Source: Mesorhizobium_B sp964242945 (GTDB lineage: Bacteria > Pseudomonadota > Alphaproteobacteria > Rhizobiales > Rhizobiaceae). Taken from it: a DNA stretch of 64,000 bases. Below, in pieces: positions 56,457 through 64,000 of the stretch. Location: assembly GCA_964242945.1 (NCBI GenBank), contig CAXTCF010000004.1, positions 1-64,000 of the forward strand. The letters are read 5' to 3'. Made by a program: the position numbers and the translations under genes. Position 1 is the first letter of the stretch; each line of letters begins with the position of its first letter. Under the pieces are notes generated by a model that was not told the DNA's origin, did not search any database, and saw only the letters and a list, made by a program, of their open reading frames with translations.

Positions 56457-57101
56457 TCAGCCGAGGCCGAGATGGGCGCGCAGTTCCGTGTGGGTGGCAA
56501 CATAGATCGCGCCCGGCGGGGCTTCCAGGGCGATCTGCGGCCAGAACAGCGTGCGCATGCCGGCCGCAACGCCCGCGGACGCGCCGGTCCGGCTGTCTTC
56601 CACTACCGCGCAGGCCGATGGATCGATGCCGGCTAGGGCGGCGGCGCGCAGGAACGGTTCCGGGTCGGGCTTGCCCTTCACCACGTCGTTGCGGGAAACC
56701 GTGATGAAGCCCGGAATGGTGAGCCCCACCGCGCGCAGGTTGGCGTCCACGATCAGCCGGTCGGAGTTGGACACGATGGCTTGGCGGATGCCCGCCGCCT
56801 GGAGGTCGCGGAATACGTCGAGCGCGCCTTCGCGAGGCTGGAGCGCGCCCGCCCCTTCGAGGTAGCGCGTGTATTTGCGCAGGATCCAGTCGTCGAAGGG
56901 CAGCGTCAGGCCGCTCGTTTCGCGCAGCATGAGATAAACGGGATAGGCCGCCATGCCGATCACCCGTTCATGCAGGTCCGGCGGCGGCAGGAGGCCCAGG
57001 CTTTCCAGCGCACCTTCCAGCGCCCGGTCGTGCAGCGGTTCGCTGTCGATCAGCGTACCGTCCATGTCCCAAAGCACGGCCTGCGGTCTGGTGCTTTCCA
57101 T
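56457..57101 (-). CDS. HAD-superfamily phosphatase (sugar-phosphatase type)
   Basis: A 214-residue haloacid-dehalogenase-like hydrolase with C1 cap. Motif I WDMDGTLIDSEP (Asp12, Asp14 in DMDGT), motif II IVSNS, motif III KGKPDPEPF and motif IV VVEDSRTG are all present. Such phosphatases act on beta-phosphoglucomutase-type or sugar-phosphate substrates. A HAD gene belongs to the polyol locus in other rhizobia; here it is divergent from the SorC regulator, so a role in polyol metabolism is likely but unproven. Confidence 0.82.
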   Translation of the reverse strand: MESTRPQAVLWDMDGTLIDSEPLHDRALEGALESLGLLPPPDLHERVIGMAAYPVYLMLRETSGLTLPFDDWILRKYTRYLEGAGALQPREGALDVFRDLQAAGIRQAIVSNSDRLIVDANLRAVGLTIPGFITVSRNDVVKGKPDPEPFLRAAALAGIDPSACAVVEDSRTGASAGVAAGMRTLFWPQIALEAPPGAIYVATHTELRAHLGLG

Positions 57102-57318
57102 CTGATGTCAACCCTTGCGCCCCGCCTTCCGGCGTGAGCCATAACGACTTCGCGCTTGGCTCGCCATAGCGCAGGGGCGTCAAACTTCGGGCATTCGCCC
57201 TTTGCCTTGGCAATTGCGCTGCGCCTGATTCCCTGCGACATTGCGCCGGGATCGCAGCTTGGCCCTTGGGAGGAGACGAGGGAGCGGCTGCAATCGGGAG
57301 CAGGCCCGGAGAAACGGC

Positions 57319-58287
57319 GTGGCGAGCGGAACTTATGCGCGCGGCGAGATCGACAGCGCCCGGCTGGACGATGCCGCGCGCGCCGGCTGGCTCTACTACG
57401 TCGCCGGCAACACGCAGGACCAGATCGCCGCCAAGCTCGGCGTGTCCCGCCAGACCGCCCAGCGCCTTGTTTCGCTCGCCATCTCGGAGGGCCTGGTGCG
57501 GGTCCGGCTCGACCACCCGATCGCGCGCTGCCTGGAGCTGGCGGCAAACCTGCGCTCCCGCTTCGCGCTGGATTTCGTCGAGGTGGTGCCGACCGACCCG
57601 GCTTCGCAGTCCAACACGCTCGGCGTTGCGGAAGCCGCCGGTGCGGCAATCGAGAAGCGCCTGCGCGCAGCCGAACCGCGCATCATGGCGATCGGCACCG
57701 GGCGCACGCTGAAGGCAGCCATCGAGCAGCTTCCCTCCATGATCTGCCCGCAGCACAAGGTCGTGTCGCTGACCGGCAACATCGCGCCGGACGGCTCCGC
57801 GGCGATCTACAACGTCGTGTTCACGCTGGCCGACCGGGTGAAGTGCCGCGCCTTCCCCATGCCGCTCCCCGTTATCGCCTCCTCCCGCGAGGAGCGCGCA
57901 ATGCTGCACAGCCAGCCGATGATCCGCTCCACTTTGGCGCTTGCGGCGCAGGCCGAAGTGACGTTCGTCGGGCTCGGCGATCTCGGCCCCAACGCGCCGC
58001 TCTATGAAGACGGCTTCATCACCGAGGCTGAGCTGCATCAGCTGCAAAAGGCCGGCGCGGCAGGCGAGATCGTCGGCTGGGCGTTCGACCGCGACGGCTG
58101 CCTGATCGAGGGCATCACCAACGACCGCGTGGCGTCCGCGCCGATCCCGCCGGCCGAGCGCTCCCTCGTGGTGGCGCTCGCCAAAGGCGCAAGAAAACTG
58201 CCGGGTTTGAAGGCAGCGGCGGCGCGGCGGCTGGTGAACGGCGTCATCACGGACGAAGAAACGGCGGCGGCTATGCTGGATGGCTGA
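57319..58287 (+). CDS. SorC-family transcriptional regulator of the polyol operon
   Basis: A 322-residue sugar-binding regulator. The N-terminal HTH is at about 32-58 (NTQDQIAAKLGVSRQTAQRL), and the rest is the SorC effector domain: GTGRTLKAAIEQLP, LTGNIAPDGSA and VGLGDLGPNAPLYEDGFIT. It probably binds a phosphorylated or free polyol and controls the following smoEFGK-mtlK genes. GTG 57319 is used with GGAG upstream; longer frames reach into the divergent promoter. The 144-bp gap to smoE contains palindromes that fit operators. Confidence 0.85.
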   Translation: MASGTYARGEIDSARLDDAARAGWLYYVAGNTQDQIAAKLGVSRQTAQRLVSLAISEGLVRVRLDHPIARCLELAANLRSRFALDFVEVVPTDPASQSNTLGVAEAAGAAIEKRLRAAEPRIMAIGTGRTLKAAIEQLPSMICPQHKVVSLTGNIAPDGSAAIYNVVFTLADRVKCRAFPMPLPVIASSREERAMLHSQPMIRSTLALAAQAEVTFVGLGDLGPNAPLYEDGFITEAELHQLQKAGAAGEIVGWAFDRDGCLIEGITNDRVASAPIPPAERSLVVALAKGARKLPGLKAAAARRLVNGVITDEETAAAMLDG

Positions 58288-58302
58288 ACTTCGTGCCCTA
58301 GT

Positions 58303-58319
58303 TTGCTGCATTGCAGCAA
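58303..58319. promoter_or_regulatory. Palindrome upstream of smoE (candidate operator 1)
   Basis: TTGCTGCATTGCAGCAA, a perfect inverted repeat with 8-bp arms around a single T. Its core TGCA-T-TGCA recurs at 58401. It lies 16 bases after the regulator stop. Confidence 0.55.
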
Positions 58320-58329
58320 CGAATTTGCC

Positions 58330-58364
58330 TTGACACTACAAAATCGCCATGGGTAATTGCCCAT
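58330..58364 (+). promoter_or_regulatory. Candidate smoE promoter with overlapping operator 2
   Basis: TTGACA (58330-58335) is a perfect -35 box. About 18 bases on, TAATTG is a weak -10. The palindrome ATGGGTAATTGCCCAT (58349-58364, one mismatched pair) covers the -10 region, so a bound repressor would block the polymerase. Confidence 0.5.
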
Positions 58365-58400
58365 AGCCAAGGCATTTGCTCATCAACTTGTGTGGTGGGC

Positions 58401-58411
58401 GTGCATTGCAC
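58401..58411. promoter_or_regulatory. Palindrome next to the smoE ribosome-binding site (candidate operator 3)
   Basis: GTGCATTGCAC, a perfect inverted repeat with 5-bp arms, shares the GCATTGC core with operator 1, 98 bases upstream. The smoE Shine-Dalgarno GGGAGGAA begins five bases later. Confidence 0.45.
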
Positions 58412-58431
58412 CAACGGGAGGAATATTTCTG

Positions 58432-59739
58432 ATGAAACCAACAGCATTTATGCTGGGCCTTTGCTCGGCAAGCCTTCTGGCGTTCGCGGCGCATGCCGAG
58501 ACGCTGACGATCGCCACCGTCAACAACGGCGACATGGTCCGCATGCAGAAGCTGACGGACGACTTCAAGACCAAGAACCCCGGCATCGACCTGAACTGGG
58601 TCACGCTGGAGGAGAACGTGCTGCGCCAGCGCGTCACCACCGACATCGCCAACAAGGGCGGCCAGTTCGACGTGCTGACCATCGGCACCTACGAGGTCCC
58701 GATCTGGGCCAAGAACGGCTGGCTCGTTGCGCTCGACAACCTCGGCGCCGACTACGACGTGGACGACCTGATCCCCTCGATCCGCTCCGGCCTTTCCTAT
58801 GAGGGCAAGCTCTACGCCGCGCCGTTCTACGGCGAGTCGTCCTTTGTGATGTACCGCAAGGATCTGGCCGACAAGGCCGGCATCAAGATGCCCGAAGCGC
58901 CGACCTGGGACTTCATCGCCGACGCGGCCCGCAAGATGACCGACCGCGCCAACGGCGTGAACGGCATCTGCCTGCGCGGCAAGGCCGGCTGGGGCGAGAA
59001 CACCGCGTTCCTGACGACGCTGGCCAACTCCTTCGGCGCCCGCTGGTTCGACGAGAGCTGGAAGCCGCAGTTCGACCAGCCCGAGTGGAAGAAGGCGATC
59101 GACTTCTATGTGAAGCTGATGAAGGATGCCGGCCCCGAAGGCGCTTCCTCCAACGGCTTCAACGAGAACCTGGCGCTCTTCCAGCAGGGCAAGTGCGGCA
59201 TGTGGATCGACGCCACCGTCGCGGCTTCCTTCGTGACCGGCAAGGAATCCACCGTTGCCGACAAGGTCGGCTTCGCCCTGGCGCCGGATGCCGGCATGGG
59301 CAAGCGCGCGAACTGGCTCTGGGCGTGGTCGCTGGCCATTCCCGCCGGCACGCAGAAGGCGGAAGCGGCGGAGAAGTTCGTTTCCTGGGCGACCTCCAAG
59401 GGCTATGCCGAGCTCGTCGCGTCCAAGGAGGGCTGGGCCAACGTGCCTCCGGGCACCCGCACCTCGCTCTACAAGAACGCCGACTATGACAAGGCTGCTC
59501 CCTTCGCCAAGCTGACCATCGACTCGATCAATGCAGCCGACCCGGCCAAGCCGACGGTCAAGGCGGTGCCCTACACCGGCGTGCAGTTCGTGGCGATCCC
59601 TGAGTTCCAGGGCCTCGGCACCACGGTCGGCCAGCTCTTCTCGGCGGCTCTCGCCGGCCAGATGAGCGTGGACGACGCGCTCGCCCAGGCGCAGCAGGTC
59701 GCGACCAGCACGATGACCGAAGGCGGCTACATCCAGTAA
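58432..59739 (+). CDS. smoE: Sorbitol/mannitol ABC transporter substrate-binding protein
   Basis: A periplasmic solute-binding protein of the SBP-1 family, 435 residues with a signal peptide cut after AHA (residue 22). The start of the mature part, ETLTIATVNNGDMVRMQKLT, and the YEVPIWAKNGWLVALD, GESSFVMYRKDL and ENTAFLTTLANSFGARWFD stretches resemble SmoE/MtlE polyol binders of rhizobia and Rhodobacter. It has GGGAGGAA as ribosome-binding site. The two permeases and ATPase follow. A GC-rich hairpin after its stop probably raises its mRNA level over the rest. Confidence 0.9.
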   Translation: MKPTAFMLGLCSASLLAFAAHAETLTIATVNNGDMVRMQKLTDDFKTKNPGIDLNWVTLEENVLRQRVTTDIANKGGQFDVLTIGTYEVPIWAKNGWLVALDNLGADYDVDDLIPSIRSGLSYEGKLYAAPFYGESSFVMYRKDLADKAGIKMPEAPTWDFIADAARKMTDRANGVNGICLRGKAGWGENTAFLTTLANSFGARWFDESWKPQFDQPEWKKAIDFYVKLMKDAGPEGASSNGFNENLALFQQGKCGMWIDATVAASFVTGKESTVADKVGFALAPDAGMGKRANWLWAWSLAIPAGTQKAEAAEKFVSWATSKGYAELVASKEGWANVPPGTRTSLYKNADYDKAAPFAKLTIDSINAADPAKPTVKAVPYTGVQFVAIPEFQGLGTTVGQLFSAALAGQMSVDDALAQAQQVATSTMTEGGYIQ

Positions 59740-59760
59740 GCATCCTCCCGATGCGACCTG

Positions 59761-59787
59761 CCGCCCGGGCAAGTTCCGGGCGGCCTT
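59761..59787 (+). terminator. Intercistronic hairpin after smoE
   Basis: CCGCCCGG at 59761-59768 pairs with CCGGGCGG at 59776-59783, followed by CCTTTC. The short T-tract suggests partial termination or 3'-end protection, as is common after binding-protein genes. The rest of the 305-base gap (59740-60044) shows no gene or other clear signal apart from the smoF ribosome-binding site. Confidence 0.65.
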
Positions 59788-60044
59788 TCATCCCTCTCCT
59801 CAATCGGCGGTGGAATGCCGCAAGAGGCGATTGACGGCAGGGGGCCTTTGAATCAATTTGCCTTCATGCGCTGCCGCACACGAGCCTGGGAGGCTTGCGC
59901 TGCCGGCGCGCTGAAGCGGACCGGAAGCGCGTTCCCCTTGAACGCCTGGTTCGAGAATGCGCGAGGGAGGCCGGGGCGTAAGCGACAGTTGAAGTTGCGT
60001 GTCCCGGAAACTGCGGCATCGGCCTGAGGAGGGGCACCCGCGAA

Positions 60045-60914
60045 ATGGCGACTCAGCAAACCCGTTCGCTCGCGCGCGCCATGTTGGCGCCGTCGGTGAT
60101 CTTCCTGTTCATCTGGATGATCATTCCGCTGCTGACTACCCTGTGGTTCTCGTTCCAGCGCTACAATCCGGCCAATCCGGCCCGCAACGGCTTCGTCTGG
60201 TTCTCCAACTACAAGCTTGCCTTCTCCGACCCGGCCTTCTTCCAGTCGATCGAGAACACGCTGATCCTGGTCGTCAGCGTGCTCTTGATCACGGTGGTGG
60301 GCGGCATCCTTCTGGCGCTGCTGCTCGACCAGCCGATGTGGGGGCAGGGCATCGTCCGCATCCTGATCATCTCCCCGTTCTTCGTCATGCCGCCCGTGGC
60401 CGCCCTGATCTGGAAGAACATGATCTTGTCGCCGGACTACGGCGTTTCCGCCAGCATATTCCGATCGTTCGACATGGCGCCGGTGGCGTGGCTGACATCC
60501 TTCCCGCTGTTCTCGATCATCATCATCGTGGCATGGCAATGGCTGCCTTTCGCGACGCTGATCCTCTTGACCGCGCTCCAGTCGCTCGACGGCGAGCAGA
60601 AGGAGGCGGCCGAGATGGACGGCGCCGGGTTCCTCAGCCGCTTCTGGTATCTGGTGCTGCCGCATCTGGCCCGCTCGATCACGGTGGTCATCCTGATCCA
60701 GACGATCTTCCTGCTTTCCATCTACGTGGAGATCGCGGTCACGACGGGCGGGGGGCCGGGCTACGCTTCGACCAACCTTCCGTTCCAGATCGCCAAGAGC
60801 GTCGCCGACGTGCGTTACGGCCTGGCATCGGCCGGCGGCATCCTGGCCGTCATCCTTGCCAACATCGTCGCAATCTTCCTGATGCGCGCCGTCGGCAAGA
60901 ACCTGGACCGCTGA
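60045..60914 (+). CDS. smoF: Polyol ABC transporter permease SmoF
   Basis: An inner-membrane permease of the MalF type, 289 residues with six predicted helices. The EAA loop that contacts the ATPase is QKEAAEMDGAGFLSRFWYLV, and SIYVEIAVTTGGGPGYAST is typical of polyol permeases. ATG 60045 has GAGGAGGGG upstream. It forms the channel with SmoG. In-frame antisense reading is long here but not credible. Confidence 0.92.
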   Translation: MATQQTRSLARAMLAPSVIFLFIWMIIPLLTTLWFSFQRYNPANPARNGFVWFSNYKLAFSDPAFFQSIENTLILVVSVLLITVVGGILLALLLDQPMWGQGIVRILIISPFFVMPPVAALIWKNMILSPDYGVSASIFRSFDMAPVAWLTSFPLFSIIIIVAWQWLPFATLILLTALQSLDGEQKEAAEMDGAGFLSRFWYLVLPHLARSITVVILIQTIFLLSIYVEIAVTTGGGPGYASTNLPFQIAKSVADVRYGLASAGGILAVILANIVAIFLMRAVGKNLDR

Positions 60915-60937
60915 GAGTAGAGGGAGAGAGAAACGCC

Positions 60938-61762
60938 ATGGCACGTGCAGTCACGAACCGGCAGAAGACCGTTGCCACCATCGCCGCCTGGGCTGTCGCG
61001 CTTCTGATCTTCTTTCCGATCCTTTATACGATCCTCACCTCCTTCAAGACGGAGCAGGAGGCCTATTCCGGCTTCAAGCTGATCCCTTCCTGGACGCTGC
61101 AAAGCTATGCCGAGGTGCAGGCGCAGAGCAATTACTTCCGCTTCTTCCTGAACTCCGTCATCCTGTCCGTGGGGTCCACGCTGCTCGCCCTGCTTGTCGC
61201 CATCCCGGCTTCCTGGTCGATGGCGTTTTCGCCGACGCGCCGCACCAAGGACATCCTGATGTGGATGCTTTCCACCAAGATGATGCCCGCGGTCGCCGTG
61301 CTCGTGCCGATCTACCTGATCTTCGTGCAGCTCGGCTTGCAGGACAACCGCTTGGCCCTGACCGTCATGCTGATGCTGATCAACCTGCCGATCGTGGTGT
61401 GGATGCTCTACACCTATTTCCGCGAGATTCCCGGCGAGATCCTGGAGGCGTCGCGCATGGACGGGGCCTCGCTCTGGAACGAGCTCGTCTATGTGCTGAC
61501 GCCGATGGCGGTGCCGGGCATCGCCTCGACGCTGCTGCTCAACATCATCCTGGCCTGGAACGAGGCGTTCTGGACCATCCAGCTCACCACCACCAATGCC
61601 GCGCCGCTCAGCGCGTTCATCGCCTCGTTCTCCAGTCCGCAGGGCTTCTTCCTGGCAAAGCTTTCCGCGGCTTCCACGCTCGCCATCGCGCCGATCCTGA
61701 TCATGGGGTGGTTCAGCCAACGCCAGCTCGTGCGCGGCCTGACCTTCGGCGCCGTCAAGTAA
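60938..61762 (+). CDS. smoG: Polyol ABC transporter permease SmoG
   Basis: MalG-type permease, 274 residues with six helices. The EAA motif is GEILEASRMDGASLWNELVY and the MWMLSTKMMPAVAVLVPIYL segment is characteristic of this group. It is 23 bases downstream of smoF and 25 bases upstream of smoK, so all are in one operon. ATG 60938 follows GAGGGAGAGAG. Confidence 0.92.
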   Translation: MARAVTNRQKTVATIAAWAVALLIFFPILYTILTSFKTEQEAYSGFKLIPSWTLQSYAEVQAQSNYFRFFLNSVILSVGSTLLALLVAIPASWSMAFSPTRRTKDILMWMLSTKMMPAVAVLVPIYLIFVQLGLQDNRLALTVMLMLINLPIVVWMLYTYFREIPGEILEASRMDGASLWNELVYVLTPMAVPGIASTLLLNIILAWNEAFWTIQLTTTNAAPLSAFIASFSSPQGFFLAKLSAASTLAIAPILIMGWFSQRQLVRGLTFGAVK

Positions 61763-61787
61763 CCAACAAAAGGGGGAGGAGAAACTC

Positions 61788-62792
<1,005 letters not shown>

Positions 62793-62853
62793 GGGCGGCC
62801 CTGTCGCGGCCAGGCGGCGGGGGCTGACAAGAGGCGGACGGCAATAAGTTCGA

Positions 62854-62886
62854 CCCCCACTCTGCCCGAAAGCGGCGGAGTGGGGG
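62854..62886 (+). terminator. Intercistronic hairpin between smoK and mtlK
   Basis: CCCCCACTC at 62854-62862 pairs perfectly with GAGTGGGGG at 62878-62886. There is no T-run, so it more likely modulates RNA stability than ends transcription. The mtlK ribosome-binding site lies 18 bases further on. Confidence 0.5.
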
Positions 62887-62917
62887 CGATCCATTGGCAT
62901 TCCGGGAGGATGAAACC

Positions 62918-64000
62918 GTGGCCACCAAGCTTTCCCTTGAAAACCTGCACTCCCTGCGGCCGGACGTCGCGGTCCCCTCTTACAAGCGCGAGGACCTCTC
63001 CGCCGGCATCCTCCACTTCGGCCTCGGCAACTTCCACCGCGCCCACCAGGCCGTTTACCTCGACGAGTTGTTCAACGCCGGCCGCGACCACGACTGGGCG
63101 ATCGTCGGCGCCGGCGTGTTCGACGGCGAGAAGCGCGGCCGCGACGTGCTGCAAGCCCAGGATTGGCTGACCACCGTGGTCGAGCAGGACGCCCACTCCA
63201 TGTCGGCCCGCGTCACCGGCGCCATGATCGATTTTCTGGTGCCGGGCGACACGGATACAATCATCGCAAAGCTGGCCGACCCGGCGATCCGCATCGTGTC
63301 GCTGACCATCACGGAAGGCGGCTACTTCATCGACGCCTCCACCGGCCACTTCAACAAGGCGCATCCGGACATCGTGCGCGACGGCGAGAATCCCGACAGC
63401 CCGAAGACGGTGTTCGGCCTGATCCTCGCCGGCCTGAAGAAGCGGAAGGACGCGGGCACGCCGGCCTTCACCGTGATGTGCTGCGACAACATCCCCCACA
63501 ACGGCCACGTCACAAGGGAAGCCGTGTGCGGCTTGGCCGAACTCTCCGACGGCGATTTCGCCGCCTGGATCAAGGACAACGTCGCGTTTCCGAACGGCAT
63601 GGTGGACCGCATCACCCCCGCCACCACCGACCGCGAGCGTGGAATCGCGCGCGAAAAGTTCGGCGTGGAGGACGGTTGGCCGGTCTTCTGCGAGCCCTTC
63701 AAGCAATGGGTGATGGAAGACGACTTCCCGCTCGGCCGCCCGGCGCTGGAAACCGTCGGCGTGCAGTTCGTGGACGACGTCGCGCCCTTCGAGCTGATGA
63801 AGCTGCGCATCCTCAACGGCGGGCACGCGACCATCGCCTATCCCGGCGGCTTGATGGATATCCACTTCGTTCACGAGGCGATGGAAAACGACCTCATCCG
63901 CGCCTTCCTGTCCAAGCTGGAGCAGACCGAGATCATCCCGACCGTGCCCCCCGTTCCGGGCGTGGTGCTGGAGGACTATTATCAGCTGATCGAACACCGC
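62918..64000 (+). CDS. mtlK: Mannitol/polyol 2-dehydrogenase, 5' part (runs off the window)
   Basis: The first 361 codons of a long-chain polyol dehydrogenase that oxidises mannitol to fructose (or sorbitol/arabitol to ketoses) with NAD. AGILHFGLGNFHRAHQAVYLD near residue 30 (shown fully as LHFGLGNFHRAHQAVYLDEL) is the Rossmann-type nucleotide site, and KLRILNGGHATIAYPGG near 300 holds the Lys, Asn and His of the active site. GTG 62918 is used with GGGAGGA eight bases upstream. The gene is cut at base 64000; the full protein is usually about 490 residues. It completes uptake with first oxidation of the polyol. Confidence 0.92.
   Translation, partial: MATKLSLENLHSLRPDVAVPSYKREDLSAGILHFGLGNFHRAHQAVYLDELFNAGRDHDWAIVGAGVFDGEKRGRDVLQAQDWLTTVVEQDAHSMSARVTGAMIDFLVPGDTDTIIAKLADPAIRIVSLTITEGGYFIDASTGHFNKAHPDIVRDGENPDSPKTVFGLILAGLKKRKDAGTPAFTVMCCDNIPHNGHVTREAVCGLAELSDGDFAAWIKDNVAFPNGMVDRITPATTDRERGIAREKFGVEDGWPVFCEPFKQWVMEDDFPLGRPALETVGVQFVDDVAPFELMKLRILNGGHATIAYPGGLMDIHFVHEAMENDLIRAFLSKLEQTEIIPTVPPVPGVVLEDYYQLIEHR

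Overview
The window is high-GC chromosomal DNA from an alphaproteobacterium of the order Hyphomicrobiales (Rhizobiales), most like the Mesorhizobium/Phyllobacteriaceae side of the group. The evidence is the gene set: hemE-hemJ, maf-aroE-coaE-dnaQ, hslV-GNAT-hslU, a his cluster ending in coaA, chvI-chvG-hprK-EIIA(Man)-HPr, ahcY-divL, a fused TsaE/phosphotransferase gene with murU and addBA, actR, and a smoEFGK/mtlK polyol locus. Rhizobial-type intergenic palindromes are scattered between them. No rRNA, tRNA, CRISPR array, prophage or intact insertion sequence was recognised.

Layout. 163-1775: hemE-hemJ on the minus strand with a terminator. 1776-2255: a 480-bp gene-free gap with two perfect DnaA boxes and a dense cluster of GANTC methylation sites, read here as the chromosomal replication origin. 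2256-5101: maf, aroE, coaE, dnaQ. 5105-9864: smr, mltA, a Tim44-like gene, fxsA, secB and a DUF1402 gene. 10049-16135: hslU, two membrane-protein genes, a LicA-like kinase, a methyltransferase, a GNAT gene and hslV. 16291-22126: hisB, a DUF2628 gene, hisH, hisA, two tandem Uma2-type genes, hisF, hisE, coaA. 22135-26856: arfB, chvI-chvG, hprK, EIIA(Man), HPr. 27016-30460: a large secreted protein of unknown function and ahcY. 30752-30913: a small inverted-repeat element (MITE-like) at the very start of divL. 30901-35728: divL, tsaE-amgK fusion, murU. 35725-43262: addB, addA, trxA. 43485-50278: an L,D-transpeptidase, mmcB, actR, a TIM-barrel gene, a histone H1-like gene, an A+T-rich islet, an frcK-like kinase, and a response regulator with an HWE kinase. 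50455-55395: a phospholipase-D-type synthase, an EEP hydrolase and a class A PBP. 55434-56096: a toxin-antitoxin pair whose toxin gene is frameshifted. 56260-64000: a small membrane protein, a HAD phosphatase, a SorC regulator, smoEFGK and the 5' part of mtlK.

How the genes work together. The left part combines origin-proximal housekeeping (haem, shikimate, CoA, proofreading, protein export, HslUV protease, histidine synthesis) with the ChvG/ChvI envelope-stress and host-adaptation system and the regulatory, sugar-free PTS branch. DivL links to the CtrA cell-cycle network. TsaE-AmgK/MurU, MltA, the L,D-transpeptidase and the PBP concern peptidoglycan recycling and synthesis. AddAB performs double-strand-break repair. 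The right end is an ABC-type sorbitol/mannitol uptake and oxidation operon under a SorC-family regulator with candidate operators visible.

The most notable signals are the origin with its GANTC cluster, the Uma2 pair inserted in the his operon and translationally coupled to hisF, the TIR/TSD-bounded element that supplies the first ATG of divL, the tyrosine at the phospho-acceptor position of DivL, the frameshifted toxin beside an intact antitoxin, and the operator palindromes upstream of smoE. Starts were chosen by family alignment from memory, spacing and ribosome-binding sites. No database search was possible.
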